Source: Eubacteriales bacterium mix99 (GTDB lineage: Bacteria; Bacillota; Clostridia; Caldicoprobacterales; DTU083). From it: a DNA stretch of 64,000 nt. Numbering within the stretch: position 1 is the stretch's first letter; each line of letters begins with the position of its first letter. Below, piece after piece: positions 49,753 through 59,906 of this stretch. Both the position numbers and the translations under genes were made by a program. The notes under the pieces were generated by a model that made no database searches, had not been told where the DNA came from, and saw only the letters and a program-made list of their open reading frames with translations. The stretch spans positions 372,001 through 436,000 of the forward strand of contig CP121690.1 in NCBI GenBank assembly GCA_038396605.1, given 5' to 3'.

Positions 49753-50340
49753 CTATTCCTTCAAAATTCCTCTCTCCACACATTCATCTATTTTCCGGTC
49801 GGCGATCTCCCACAGCTCCGGGGCACCGCAGCGCACTTCCGCCATGCGGTCCCGCACCATGCCGCTGGTCACCCCGTTCTTCCATGTGTGCCCATCCGTA
49901 TATAAGTTATGAAGGAAGGGCTGGAAGCGATCCAGGGAAGCAGCAAACTCCGCTTCCGGAGTGGTGCAGTCTTCAAACTCCTCCCACAGGCCACGGACTT
50001 CCTTTTCCTGATCCTCCGGAAGAATGGCAAAGAGCCGGTCCGCAGCGCACAGCTCCCGGTCCCGTTTATCCAGATTGGCCTCTGCATCATAGCAGTAAGT
50101 ATCCCCCGCATCAATTTCAACAAGGTCGTGTACCAATACCATCTTCAGGACTTTTTCCAGATCCACATCCTCCGCTGCATACTCTTTCAGTAAAATAGCC
50201 ATAACCGCAAGATGCCAGGAATGCTCGGCATCGTTTTCCCTTCTGGATTTATCCATTAAAACGGTCCGCCGCAGAATATGCTTTGCCTTGTCGATTTCCA
50301 CGATAAAATCAATTTGTTTTTTCAGTCTTTCCTTATCCAT
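49753..50340 (-). CDS. HD-domain hydrolase (YfbR/HDDC2-like)
   Basis: 195 residues with the metal-binding HD pattern in ENDAEHSWHLAVM and VLVHDLVEIDAGDT, then DRFQPFLHNLYTDGHTW, as in 5'-deoxynucleotidases of the YfbR/HDDC2 group. It probably dephosphorylates deoxynucleoside monophosphates in the cytoplasm; the substrate is inferred. AAAGGGTGAT precedes the ATG. A 98-bp gap separates it from ddl downstream. Confidence 0.88.
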   Translation of the reverse strand: MDKERLKKQIDFIVEIDKAKHILRRTVLMDKSRRENDAEHSWHLAVMAILLKEYAAEDVDLEKVLKMVLVHDLVEIDAGDTYCYDAEANLDKRDRELCAADRLFAILPEDQEKEVRGLWEEFEDCTTPEAEFAASLDRFQPFLHNLYTDGHTWKNGVTSGMVRDRMAEVRCGAPELWEIADRKIDECVERGILKE

Positions 50341-50469
50341 GGTATCACCCTTTCGCCCTGGTTTTTTCTTTCGGATGGTCTCTTTTTTTCTTTACCCATT
50401 ATTATATCATATCATCCCAACCTGTGATATGGGACTGCAAAAGGATCCAAAAATAAAAAAGAAGATTTC

Positions 50470-50510
50470 AAAAATGGCAGGAAACGAAAATCATTCCCTG
50501 CCATTTTCCA
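50470..50510 (-). terminator. Terminator after wrbA
   Basis: Perfect 11-bp stem AAAATGGCAGG / CCTGCCATTTT; on the minus strand five T follow. About 145 bp after the wrbA stop. Confidence 0.65.
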
Positions 50511-50654
50511 TATTTCCTTTATTCCAACTTTTATGCCGTATAAAAATCTTCCGTACCACCGGCACGTTTGCTTCGTACAAAATCTTTATTCCCAAACTTT
50601 ATACCGGACAATTTTGTTTCGGCTGAAACCTCGTTCCGGCTCCCGGCTGAAATC

Positions 50655-51266
50655 CTAATCTGCCAGTTTCCTTGCCAGCTGCGCCACGCGCTTTCCCTGA
50701 TAGCGGGCGCCATCCAGCTCATTTTCACTGGGAATCCGGCTGCTGTCCCCGCCTGCAATGGTGGATGCACCATAGGGGGAGCACCCGGTAATCTCATCCA
50801 TCCGGCTCTGGCCCTCAAAGGCATAGGGAAGGCCGGCAATCAGCATGCCATGATTCAGCAGCACCGTATGCATGCTCAATATGGTGGCTTCCTGCCCGCC
50901 ATGCTGGGTACCGGTACTGGTAAATACGCTGCCGATCTTGTCCACCAGGGCCCTTTTGGCCCAAAGACCTCCCGTTCCATCCAGGAAAGCTTTCATCTGG
51001 GAGGCAATCATACCGAACCGGGTCGGCGCTCCGAAAAGAATGGCATCGTAATCCGCCAGTTCCTCCGGTTTGGCAACCGGGATATGGGCAAACGCCTTAT
51101 GAGCCTGTGCGATCCCGGTTTTTTCCTGCACTTCCTGCGGAAGAGTTTCCGGAACCTGCTTAATGGTTACTTCCGCACCTTCCACCTGCCGGGCGCCTTC
51201 CGCAACGGCTTCCGCCATCTGGTACACATGTCCGTAAGCTGAATAAAACAATACCAATATCTTCAC
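50655..51266 (-). CDS. wrbA: NAD(P)H:quinone oxidoreductase WrbA
   Basis: About 203 residues of the flavodoxin-like WrbA family: [20 protein letters not shown] (FMN phosphate loop), [37 protein letters not shown] and [14 protein letters not shown]. It reduces quinones by two electrons with FMN as cofactor. The GTG at 51266 is the start, with GAGGAGG 9 bases upstream; the longer frame to 51329 has no site. It is a single gene. Confidence 0.93.
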   Translation of the reverse strand: MKILVLFYSAYGHVYQMAEAVAEGARQVEGAEVTIKQVPETLPQEVQEKTGIAQAHKAFAHIPVAKPEELADYDAILFGAPTRFGMIASQMKAFLDGTGGLWAKRALVDKIGSVFTSTGTQHGGQEATILSMHTVLLNHGMLIAGLPYAFEGQSRMDEITGCSPYGASTIAGGDSSRIPSENELDGARYQGKRVAQLARKLAD

Positions 51267-51368
51267 TGAAAAAGACCTCCTCAACTTTTTATATCCCGTG
51301 GCTCTCCGGCCGCCAGAGACTCTCAACATGATACTAATAACCGGAAAAGGCCGGTGCGAAACCTTATC

Positions 51369-52193
51369 TTACTTATATCCGTATTCCCGAAACAGCTGAT
51401 ACAACCGATCCGGATAATCTGTAATGATGCCGTCCACCTTCCAGTCCAGAAGCTTTTTCATTGTGTAGCCGTCATTGATGGTCCATACATGCAGCCTGAT
51501 TCCGTTTTCCCTGCATAGCGACACCAGGGATTCGGTTGCAACCTGTACCATACCCTTGAATCGAAAAGGCACCTGGAGGGCTTCCCCCATGGGCCGGTAA
51601 AGATGACCCATATGCATTTTCTGCAACAGATAAACCTTTACACCCTCCACGGCATCCGCCGCCGTCACAATGCCTCTTCTGTTGATCTTCCGAAACCGCT
51701 TCATCACGGAACGGTGCCCGGAGACAACGATCACCCGGTCCGCCATATGGAAGCCGGTAATCAGGTTGTACAATTTGTTCTCAATATTCCGGTAATGCTT
51801 CTTGATCTCAATGTTGATGCCGACCTCATAGTCTTTCAGAGCCGAAAAAACTTCCCGCAGAGTGGGAATGGTGATTCCCTTTCCCCGATAGGGGTAGGTT
51901 TTCCCTCCGTCGGCGGTAAACCGCCAGCCGGCATCCAGTTTCCGGATCTCCTTCAATGGCATGTCCCGGACCGTTCCGGTGCCGTTGGTCGTACGGTCCA
52001 CCGTATTGTCATGAATCACGACCAGCTCCCCGTCCGCGGACATGTGGATGTCCAATTCCACCATATCCGCGTGAAACTGCTCCACAGACTGCCGATAGGC
52101 CAATATTGTATTTTCCGGGAAAAGCCCGGCTCCACCCCGGTGTGAAAAAAGCAGCGGGCTCTTTCGATCAATCAACTTCTCCATACTTTTCAC
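51369..52193 (-). CDS. Glycerophosphodiester phosphodiesterase
   Basis: 274 residues of the GDPD TIM-barrel family: FSHRGGAGLFPENTILAYRQ (catalytic His and Arg), MVELDIHMSADGELVVIHDN (metal-binding Glu and Asp, second His), INIEIKK and LHVWTINDGYTMKKLLDWKV then DGIITDYPD. It splits glycerophosphodiesters to glycerol 3-phosphate and an alcohol. No signal peptide is evident, so it is cytoplasmic. The GTG at 52193 has GGAGG 7 bases upstream. Confidence 0.93.
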   Translation of the reverse strand: MKSMEKLIDRKSPLLFSHRGGAGLFPENTILAYRQSVEQFHADMVELDIHMSADGELVVIHDNTVDRTTNGTGTVRDMPLKEIRKLDAGWRFTADGGKTYPYRGKGITIPTLREVFSALKDYEVGINIEIKKHYRNIENKLYNLITGFHMADRVIVVSGHRSVMKRFRKINRRGIVTAADAVEGVKVYLLQKMHMGHLYRPMGEALQVPFRFKGMVQVATESLVSLCRENGIRLHVWTINDGYTMKKLLDWKVDGIITDYPDRLYQLFREYGYK

Positions 52194-52378
52194 TCTTTAT
52201 CCTCCGAATAACGGGGCACTCGCCCTGAATAAGCACAAATCATTCAACAAAAGCACCTTGTTTTCCGGGGGAAAAGGTTCCGGATCAATGGGTATCTCCT
52301 GTCTTATTATATCTTTTATTCTAATCCTGTATTACATTGCAGAGCTTATTTTTCAAAACTTTTCATCCTATGAACTCC

Positions 52379-53488
52379 TTACTCAAATTCAAAATGATAT
52401 TGGGTCAGGTTCAGATCCTTTTTCAGCGCAATGAGATCCTTCTGCAGGGACACATTCACCGGAACTCCCTTATCCTTCCGGAACTGCCAGGCCAGATATT
52501 CTTTCTCCCCGGCTGTGTAAATCCGTTCCTCGCCCGGCGCCTTCCTGGATGCCCGCAGCTCTCTCAGGATATCTCCGGTGGTCTTCCTGAATTCCTCCAG
52601 GGAAATGAATGCCTCCACGTTGATGGCAAGGAAGAAATGTCCCAGATGATACTGAACCTTTTTGCCATGATCCATACCGGACAATGCCTTCAGGAATCTG
52701 CCGCCCTGAAGAGCCGCAGACAGAATCTCCACCACCGTGGCATAACCGTAACCCTTGTAGCCTGCCAGATCTTCTCCTATGCCGCCAAGTGGCGCCAGCG
52801 CCGCTCCGCCTGTCACCAGATCCTTCAGTACCTGCTCCGTATCCGTCCGGGGCTTGCCATCCTTCCCGATGACCCATCCTTCCGGCAGCTGCTTTCCCTG
52901 CCGGGAATAGACTTCGATTTTCCCTCTCTGGGCAATGGAAGTGGCGCAGTCCAGCACAAACGGAAACGCTTCATCGGTCGGCATCCCAAAGGTAAGTGGA
53001 TTGGTACCCAGCATGTTTTCCGTACCGAAGGTCGGTGCAATGGATGGTCTGGCATTGGTACCGGTCATTCCAATCATACCCTTTTCCGCAGCCATTAATG
53101 CATAATAGCCGGCAATCCCGTAATGATTGGAATTCCGTACCGCCACCATACCCATTCCATATTTTTCTGCCTTATCGATGGCCATTCCCATGGCTTTCGT
53201 TCCTATGACCTGACCCATTCCGTTGTTGCCGTCCAGTACTGCTGTGGTGGGGCCTTCCTTTACCACATCCACCTTCGTGACCGGATTGATGATCCCTTCG
53301 TTGATCCGGTCCACATAAATGGGCTTCAGCCGTCCGGTGCCGTGGGAATCAATTCCTCTTTTGTCCGAAGTGATCAGCACCTGCGCACAGGTTTTGGCAT
53401 CCTGCTCCGGAACGCCGACCCCCCGAAATACATCCACCATAAATTGTTCCATTGTGTCAAAATCAATCCAACATACCTTGTCCATCAT
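52379..53488 (-). CDS. Malate/L-lactate dehydrogenase family oxidoreductase (Ldh2-type)
   Basis: 369 residues of the NAD(P)-dependent Ldh2 family, unrelated to classical lactate dehydrogenases: SDKRGIDSHGTGRLKPIYVD (catalytic His), MVAVRNSNHYGIAGYYALMA, NPLTFGMPTDEAFPFVLDCA and GYKGYGYATVVEILSAAL. Members reduce 2-oxoacids such as oxaloacetate, ureidoglycolate-derived oxoacids or 2,3-diketogulonate; the substrate here is open. GGGAGA precedes the ATG. It is monocistronic. The 274 bp between it and sbcC hold a low-complexity TTTGTTCTG-rich stretch and no gene. Confidence 0.9.
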   Translation of the reverse strand: MMDKVCWIDFDTMEQFMVDVFRGVGVPEQDAKTCAQVLITSDKRGIDSHGTGRLKPIYVDRINEGIINPVTKVDVVKEGPTTAVLDGNNGMGQVIGTKAMGMAIDKAEKYGMGMVAVRNSNHYGIAGYYALMAAEKGMIGMTGTNARPSIAPTFGTENMLGTNPLTFGMPTDEAFPFVLDCATSIAQRGKIEVYSRQGKQLPEGWVIGKDGKPRTDTEQVLKDLVTGGAALAPLGGIGEDLAGYKGYGYATVVEILSAALQGGRFLKALSGMDHGKKVQYHLGHFFLAINVEAFISLEEFRKTTGDILRELRASRKAPGEERIYTAGEKEYLAWQFRKDKGVPVNVSLQKDLIALKKDLNLTQYHFEFE

Positions 53489-53762
53489 TTATCAGTCTCC
53501 CTTCGTTTTCTGTCCGTCTCTTTTGTCTTGTTTGTTCTGTTTGTTCTGCCTTGTTTCTGCGCTCTGTCTCTATCCGCCTTATCTTTGTCTTTCCCGCATC
53601 CACTCCTCCAATGACCAACCCGTAAAAAGGCATCCCGATAATGGGAAAAACTCTCCCCCATTATTGATAAACTTTTCACATAAAAGCAATCATTTATTTT
53701 TCAAAATTTCCGAAACGTTGCTGTCCCCTGCCGGACAGACGTTTGCAATCCCTTTAAGGTGT

Positions 53763-56700
53763 TTAAGCCTTTACGATCCGCACCCGGCTTCCTTCTCCCT
53801 GAGAAGAGGGCGGATCCACAATCAGGCGTCTGGAAATGCGGTCCTGCAGCTCCGAAACATGGCTGATGAGCCCGATCACCCTTTCCTTTGTGCTGAGCCG
53901 TTCCAAAGAGTCCATTACCATATCCAGCAGTTGTTTATCCAAAGCTCCGAAGCCTTCATCCAGAAAGAAAAATTCCAGGGGACTCTGCCCTTTCAGCTGG
54001 ATCTGTTCGGACAAAGCCAGGGCAAGGGACAGGGAGGTCAGGAAAATTTCTCCTCCGGACAGCGAAGTCACCATTCTGGAGATTCCGCCGTTGCCATTGT
54101 CCCGAATCCGGAATCCTTCATTAACATCCAGCTCCAGGGCATATTTATACCGGGTAATATGGCCAAGAATCTCAGATGCCTCCGCTGCCACATAACGCAG
54201 CCGTTCCTCCGCAACATAGTCCACAAAGCTGTTGTCTTTTCCCTTATCGCCTTTCAACAGCTTCTGAATCTGTTCCAGCAGTCCCAGCTTCTCTGAAAGC
54301 TTCTCCTGAACCCCATTCCAGGCAATCCAACGCCGGTGTTTCTGCATCAGATCCTGCTTTCTGAGCTTTTCCACTTCATAGCGTGCGGAATCGGACTGAT
54401 CCTGTTTCACGGCCTGCTGATACCGTCCGGCAATCCCGTTCCATTGCTCTTCCGTGAGAACCCGGCCTTTCCTCCGGCTCTCCAGTACCCGGCGCTGCGC
54501 CTGAAGGTTATCCGTTTCCTTCCGGTACTCCCTGCATTCTTCCTCCAGCTTCTTCCGGCTCTCTTCAGGAAGAGCTGCCTTTTCGGCTTCCCGGTCGTCA
54601 GAAAAGCCTTTCTCTGCTCTTGCGTCCTTTAATTCCGCCTCTTCCTTGTCATAATCATGGGCGTGGATTTCCTTTTGGTTCCTCAGGGCGTTTTGTCCGG
54701 CAACCTGCTCCTGATACAGGCTCTGAAGGGACTCCTGCTTTTCCCGGCATTGCTTTTCCTCCCGGATAAAAGCGTCCAGCTGTTTGTTGATCCGCTGGAT
54801 TCCCTCCCGGATCCGCCCATCGGGGGAAACCTGCCGAATCTTATCCTTCCTCCCGGAAACGGACTGCTCCCTGTTTTCCCGTTCCAGCTCCAGTGCTTCT
54901 GCCTGCTTTTCCAGCCCGCTGTGCTCCTCCGTCCATTGATCCAGAATTTCCCGGCTCTCCCGCACGGTCTTCTGCAATTGATCCGCTTCCCGGGACCGGC
55001 TGCGGAACTTCCGGTCCTGATCGGCAATTCTCTTCAGCTCCTCCGAGGGGCTTTTACCCGGCCGGGTCTGCAGGAACTCCGCAAAGGCTGTCTTTTTCTC
55101 CTCCCATTTCCGGGATGCCTCCCTGCACTCTTCCTCCGCCTGGGAAAGGTTTTCCTCATTCACTTTTCGCTGTGCGGCAATGGACTCTGCAGCGGAACTT
55201 CGTTTTGATAAAACTTCCTTCCCCTTCTGGATGACATTCTGAAGCTTTCGGCAGGATGTCTCCCAGGCATCGATGGACTGCAGCGTTTCCTCCACCCGTT
55301 TCCATTCCGCCCGGATATCCTCCTGAAGCGAATCCGGCCTGCAATGCCGGAGCCGTTCCGGCAAATCCGCCGCCTTTCTGCAATAGCGGTCCCTTGCGCC
55401 GGATTTTTCGTCCTGAATCTGCTTCTGCGTATTCTCCAGGCTGCGGATCTGTTCCTCTGCAATCAGCAGATCCCTTTCCCTGGCATGCACTTTATCTTCC
55501 GCGGCGCGGACCCGATCCCCGGCAGCTGCTGCCTCCTGCTCCGCGGCTGCGATATCCGCCCTGCCGGCCGTTCCGGCAACCTGCGGATGATGAAGGGACC
55601 CACAGACCGGACAGGGCTCGCCCTCCTTCAGATTTCCAGAAAGCATCCAGGCGGAATGTTGTCTCAAAACCTTTTCCTGTTCTTCTGCCCGGGCTCTGCA
55701 CCTTTCTGTCTCTTCTGCAGCCTCTTTCTGCTGCGCCGCTGCTTTTTCCCTCTTCCGGACGGCCTTTTCCCTGTCCTCCAGCAGTTTCTTTTCTTTTCCC
55801 TGAAGGGAAGCCATATCCTCCGCTTCCCGTTTCAGCTCAACGCACAGGGACTGCAGGCGGTTCAGCTTCCGGGTTTGCTCCATGCAGACATCCCGGTCCC
55901 CCGGCTTTGCCTTCTTCTGCTTTTCCTCTTTTTCCATCAGGCGCCGGATTTCCTTCTTTTCGCTTTCCAGCTGTTCCAGACGCTCTGCCTCCTGCTGCTT
56001 CAGCTTCCCAATCCGGTCCGCCAGCCGTTCCCTTTTTTCCGTACTCCTGTGAAATTCCCGTTCTGCCGTCTGAAGCTCAGCCTGAAGGGAGGCGCCGGCC
56101 TGCATGGCCTGCCGGTAATCCGGATCCACGGTAAGGGAATTCATTTCCTCGCGGATTTCGTTCCATCTATGGTCTGTCCGCTGCCATTCCTGCTTTTTCC
56201 GCCGGATTTGCCGATCCATTTCCTGAATCCTGCTGTCCAGACCTTTTTTCTTCTCAATGATCCCTTTCAGCTTCCTGGTATCCTCTTCTATGGAGTCCAG
56301 CAGGGAAAGAGCATCCGTCAGCCGGGTACGGGCTTCCATCAGCTGTGGACGCCGCTCCTCCGCTTCGGCCCGGACCTTCTCCTGCCGCTTGCGGATTTTG
56401 TCCATTTCCGCAGCCGTGGCGGGAAGCAAAGCTTCCGCCTGGTCCAGTTCCTTTTGGGCTTTCTTCAAAAGGGCAGCGGTTCTGCGATGCTTTTGGATCA
56501 TCCCCACCAGGCCTTCTGCCTGAATGGCTTTCTGAAGGGCTGCCTCTTTTGCAGCCATTGGTTCCTTCCGGACTGCATGGGCCTGCTCCTGCCTGTCCAG
56601 GAGCTCCGCATCCTGCATCAGCTGCCAGAGTTCCTTTGCACTCTGGTATTCCGCTTCCGCAGCCTTTAGGATCCGGCTCGCCTTTTCCTGATCGGCCTGT

Positions 56701-57383
56701 GCGGCATCCACCCGCCGGTTGGCTTCCTCCACGGCTTCATCGGAAGCATCCCCCAATTCGGACAGGATCCCCCGGACATGATCCAGTTTTTTACCCAGAT
56801 GATCCGCCTTTTTTCTTATCCGATCGGTCAGCTGCTGCCCGTACTCCTCCAGATAAAAGATCCGCTCCAGCATTTCCCGCCGTTTTGAAGTGTCCAGCAT
56901 CAGGAATTCCTGAAACCGATTCTGAGGCAAAACCACCGCCCGTACAAAGTCATCGTGGTTCAGGCCGATCAATTCCTCCACCCTGGCGGTTACGTCCGTC
57001 GCCTTATCCGAAAGAGGAATCTCCCCGGTCTCATTTACTTCTATCAGCCGGGCAATCCGGGGCTCACAGGATGCTGTATCCTTTTTCCGCCGATACATCC
57101 GCTCCGCGCGATACACTTTCTCCCGGCTGCCCTTCTTCAGCCCAAATGTAAAGGATACACGGACATGATTCATATTGGCATGAATAATTCCCTGTGTCCC
57201 CCTGTAGGCCCGCTCCACCCTGCCGTACAGAGCGAAGGTGACGGCATCCAGTATGGTGGATTTGCCGCTGCCTGTCGGGCCAAAAATACCGAATAAGCCG
57301 GTCTCGCTCAGGGTTGTGAAATCAATGGCCTGCTTCTCCCGAAAGCTCTGCAGTCCTTCAATCTCCAGCCGGATTGGCCTCAT
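53763..57383 (-). CDS. sbcC: Exonuclease SbcCD subunit C
   Basis: 1206 residues: an N-terminal ATPase half (FGPTGSGKSTILDAVTFALY), long coiled coils rich in Glu/Lys/Gln, a central zinc hook CPVCGSLHHP near residue 590, and the C-terminal half with MVTSLSGGEIFLTSLSLALA (signature) and FFFLDEGFGALD (Walker B). With SbcD it forms the Rad50/Mre11-like nuclease that cuts hairpins and protein-blocked DNA ends. Its ATG overlaps the end of sbcD by 26 bp. At 1206 residues it is in the larger range of the family, the surplus lying in the coiled coils. Confidence 0.95.
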   Translation of the reverse strand: MRPIRLEIEGLQSFREKQAIDFTTLSETGLFGIFGPTGSGKSTILDAVTFALYGRVERAYRGTQGIIHANMNHVRVSFTFGLKKGSREKVYRAERMYRRKKDTASCEPRIARLIEVNETGEIPLSDKATDVTARVEELIGLNHDDFVRAVVLPQNRFQEFLMLDTSKRREMLERIFYLEEYGQQLTDRIRKKADHLGKKLDHVRGILSELGDASDEAVEEANRRVDAAQADQEKASRILKAAEAEYQSAKELWQLMQDAELLDRQEQAHAVRKEPMAAKEAALQKAIQAEGLVGMIQKHRRTAALLKKAQKELDQAEALLPATAAEMDKIRKRQEKVRAEAEERRPQLMEARTRLTDALSLLDSIEEDTRKLKGIIEKKKGLDSRIQEMDRQIRRKKQEWQRTDHRWNEIREEMNSLTVDPDYRQAMQAGASLQAELQTAEREFHRSTEKRERLADRIGKLKQQEAERLEQLESEKKEIRRLMEKEEKQKKAKPGDRDVCMEQTRKLNRLQSLCVELKREAEDMASLQGKEKKLLEDREKAVRKREKAAAQQKEAAEETERCRARAEEQEKVLRQHSAWMLSGNLKEGEPCPVCGSLHHPQVAGTAGRADIAAAEQEAAAAGDRVRAAEDKVHARERDLLIAEEQIRSLENTQKQIQDEKSGARDRYCRKAADLPERLRHCRPDSLQEDIRAEWKRVEETLQSIDAWETSCRKLQNVIQKGKEVLSKRSSAAESIAAQRKVNEENLSQAEEECREASRKWEEKKTAFAEFLQTRPGKSPSEELKRIADQDRKFRSRSREADQLQKTVRESREILDQWTEEHSGLEKQAEALELERENREQSVSGRKDKIRQVSPDGRIREGIQRINKQLDAFIREEKQCREKQESLQSLYQEQVAGQNALRNQKEIHAHDYDKEEAELKDARAEKGFSDDREAEKAALPEESRKKLEEECREYRKETDNLQAQRRVLESRRKGRVLTEEQWNGIAGRYQQAVKQDQSDSARYEVEKLRKQDLMQKHRRWIAWNGVQEKLSEKLGLLEQIQKLLKGDKGKDNSFVDYVAEERLRYVAAEASEILGHITRYKYALELDVNEGFRIRDNGNGGISRMVTSLSGGEIFLTSLSLALALSEQIQLKGQSPLEFFFLDEGFGALDKQLLDMVMDSLERLSTKERVIGLISHVSELQDRISRRLIVDPPSSQGEGSRVRIVKA

Positions 57384-58857
57384 GTCTGTTCCCCCTTTCC
57401 TCCTTCATGGAGTCCGGCACGTTCTTTTCCATACGGTCCGACCAGTCCGCCTTTTCATCCGTCTTTACGCCGCTGTCCGGTTCCTTCTCTCCGGATGTTT
57501 CCATGGATCCCGATGTCTCCACAGGTTCTTCCGTTTCCTCCGCTCCGGCAGCAGCCTCCTGAAGTCCGGGCTCCTCCCTGGACAAAATCTCCTGAATCTC
57601 CTTTTCCATATCGCCGTCGGTTTCCGTAATCCCCGGATCCTCTTCCTTTTCGTTCAGGACATTCAGAAAAGCCGTCATCAGATCCTCCCGGATCTCCGTG
57701 CCGGTCCGATACCGGTAATAATCCCGGAACAATTCATCAATCTTTTTGTTCTCCCGGTTTTCCGGCTCCACGAATTGTCCGGCAGACGACGGAAACACGG
57801 GACGGATGTTGATGATCCCCGGATGCAGCTTCCTCATCCGCTTTTGTTCCTCCTCCGTCAGGATCCGACCTGTCACAATCTCCAGATCGACCCAGGCGTT
57901 GGGATCGCGGCCCTCTTCACACCAGCGTATTGCCTGTTCCACGCCTTCCTTAGCCCTCCACCTGCGCAGAGGCTTGCCGCAATCCGGGTAAACCGTACGG
58001 ATATCGGCAGGTTCCCCGGGCTCCGCATCCACAATATAGAGGGCTTTGGCATAATCCGATTCGGAAAAGCTGTAGGCCAGCGGAGAACCGGAATAATAGG
58101 CCGGACAGGGAGCAGCCTTGATCTGCTGCGGACGATGCAGATGCCCCAGCGCGGCAAAATGGGCATGAGCCGGCAAGGCTGACGGATGAACCGTCATGGC
58201 TCCGCCGACCTGAATGGTGCGCTCCGATTCCGATTCCTTTCCGCCTGCCATAAAAAGGTGCGCCATGACCAGATTCACCGTATCGGCCCGGAAATGACTG
58301 CTGAGCTTTTGAAAAACGCCGGCAATCTTGTCTGAGTAGGCCCTGCCAAGGGTTTCTTCCTTTGCTTCATCGGACAATACCTGTTCCAGCCGGGACTCGG
58401 AAGGATATGGCATGGTAAGGACCACCGCAGAGCAGGAACAGCCGGGCACCCGCAGCTCCAGCCACCCGGGACCGGACCGGAGAATCCGGATCTCTCCGTT
58501 CCCGGAAGAATACGCGCCGGCATCGCTGGCCGGATATCCCAGCAGGAAAATGCCGTTTCGGTAGGTCAGGGGACTGGCGGCGCAAAGACGCTCCGGGTTG
58601 TCATGATTGCCGGCAATGGCGATCACCGCCCGCTTCCCGCTGTCGTTCAGCCGCTCCATTGCATCGTAAAACAGTTCTTCCGCTGCTGCGGACGGATTAT
58701 AGGTATCAAAGATATCCCCTGCAATCAGCACCAGATCGATCTTTTCCTCCTTTACCAGACGGCAAAGGGTATCCACAAAGTCCTGCTGCTCAGGAAGCCG
58801 CGAGATATTTTCCAATGTCCTTCCCAGATGCCAGTCCGACGTATGCAGAATGCGCAT
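57358..58857 (-). CDS. sbcD: Exonuclease SbcCD subunit D with long acidic tail
   Basis: 499 residues. The calcineurin-like phosphoesterase core has MRILHTSDWHLGRTLENISR, VLIAGDIFDTYNPSAAAEEL, IAIAGNHDNPERL and AHFAALGHLHRPQ, the Mn-binding sites of the Mre11-type nuclease. From about residue 405 a Glu/Ser/Gly-rich low-complexity extension of about 90 residues follows (EETEEPVETSGSMETSG), absent from most SbcD proteins of about 400 residues. GGGAGA precedes the ATG. It starts 4 bp after the upstream esterase gene. Confidence 0.94.
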   Translation of the reverse strand: MRILHTSDWHLGRTLENISRLPEQQDFVDTLCRLVKEEKIDLVLIAGDIFDTYNPSAAAEELFYDAMERLNDSGKRAVIAIAGNHDNPERLCAASPLTYRNGIFLLGYPASDAGAYSSGNGEIRILRSGPGWLELRVPGCSCSAVVLTMPYPSESRLEQVLSDEAKEETLGRAYSDKIAGVFQKLSSHFRADTVNLVMAHLFMAGGKESESERTIQVGGAMTVHPSALPAHAHFAALGHLHRPQQIKAAPCPAYYSGSPLAYSFSESDYAKALYIVDAEPGEPADIRTVYPDCGKPLRRWRAKEGVEQAIRWCEEGRDPNAWVDLEIVTGRILTEEEQKRMRKLHPGIINIRPVFPSSAGQFVEPENRENKKIDELFRDYYRYRTGTEIREDLMTAFLNVLNEKEEDPGITETDGDMEKEIQEILSREEPGLQEAAAGAEETEEPVETSGSMETSGEKEPDSGVKTDEKADWSDRMEKNVPDSMKEERGNRHEANPAGD

Positions 58858-58861
58858 GGGC

Positions 58862-59644
58862 TCAGTCTCCCGTGCCTTTCAGGGGAAGCCAGGCCAGCAC
58901 CTTCTGTATCATTTTGTTCCAATACCCCCATTCATGAGTCCCGGGGCCTTCCTCGTAGGTTAAATCCAGGCCAAGGCCCTCCACATATTTCCTGAACTCA
59001 ATGTTGTCCTGATGCAGGAAATCCTCCGTGCCGACACACTGGAACAGTTTGGGCTTCGGACCGTTGGATTTGGAAACCTGCTCTGCCAGATGGAACAAAT
59101 CATTCTCACTGCCCCTGATCTGATCCAGATCACCAAAAATATTTTCAAGCTCCGGATTGCGCTTTGAGTCCTCCAGAACGCCCGTGCCCACTGCACCGGA
59201 CAGGCTGGCACCGGCAGCAAACTGATCCGGGCAGGCCAAAGCCAGTTTAAAGGCACCATAGCCGCCCATGGAAAGTCCGGCGACAAAATTGTCCTCCCGC
59301 TTGTCGGACAGAGGAAAAAAAGAACGGCAGATAGCCGGCAGCTCTTCGCTGATAAAGGTCCAGTACCGATATCCCCTTGCCATATCGGTGTAAAAGCTCC
59401 GGTGGACGGCAGGCATCACGACAGCCAGCCCCAAAGAAGCGACATATCGTTCGATGGAAGTCCTTCGCATCCAGGTGGTGTGATCGTCAGACAGTCCGTG
59501 CAGCAAGTACAAAGTGGGATGCTTTTTGCCGGCCGCCCGGCTCTCCATGCCGATCTGATTGTTGGTCTGCTGCGGCAGGATCACGTTCATGGAACAGGAA
59601 AGTCCAAGAACCTCGGAAAAAAAGTCACATTGCAGAAACGCCAT
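58862..59644 (-). CDS. Esterase-family alpha/beta hydrolase (esterase D/FrmB-like)
   Basis: About 260 residues. The oxyanion region [17 protein letters not shown], the nucleophile elbow [16 protein letters not shown] and the C-terminal His in [15 protein letters not shown] form the triad. Relatives include S-formylglutathione hydrolase, acetyl-xylan and feruloyl esterases and trehalose mycolyltransferase-like proteins. No signal peptide is present. The ATG at 59644 has AAAGGA 8 bases upstream; the ATG at 59653 directly abuts it. Its location just before sbcD suggests co-transcription. Confidence 0.88.
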   Translation of the reverse strand: MAFLQCDFFSEVLGLSCSMNVILPQQTNNQIGMESRAAGKKHPTLYLLHGLSDDHTTWMRRTSIERYVASLGLAVVMPAVHRSFYTDMARGYRYWTFISEELPAICRSFFPLSDKREDNFVAGLSMGGYGAFKLALACPDQFAAGASLSGAVGTGVLEDSKRNPELENIFGDLDQIRGSENDLFHLAEQVSKSNGPKPKLFQCVGTEDFLHQDNIEFRKYVEGLGLDLTYEEGPGTHEWGYWNKMIQKVLAWLPLKGTGD

Positions 59645-59871
59645 TTTCTTCATCCTTTCATTTTGTTCAATCTGTATTGTGCGGCTGGTCCCCCGTTATG
59701 GAATGGCCTTTATGGATGAGAGCAGCCCGTTATCCCCTCCATGTCATTCGATATGGGACAGCGGAATTCCTGCATGCCCCCTGCTCTATCCTCTCCCTCC
59801 TGCCATCCTCGCTCCATGACCGGTTTTCTTATGAAACCGTTGGGAAAGAACCGTTTTATCTGTTCTTCCCT

Positions 59872-59900
59872 TTGCATTCCCCTCACGGATTCGGTAAAAT
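59872..59900 (+). promoter_or_regulatory. Promoter of an orphan short transcription unit
   Basis: TTGCAT, 17 bases, TAAAAT, pointing right, opposite to both neighbouring genes. Confidence 0.5.
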
Positions 59901-59906
59901 AAAAAT

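Noticed and set aside
53505-53580. Repeated TTTGTTCTG-like motifs
   Set aside because: Short T/G-rich low-complexity DNA without regular period or coding sense.
55344-56669. Long open frame on the plus strand opposite sbcC
   Set aside because: It lies fully antisense to the conserved sbcC frame, has Pro/Leu-rich composition typical of a shadow frame and no ribosome site.
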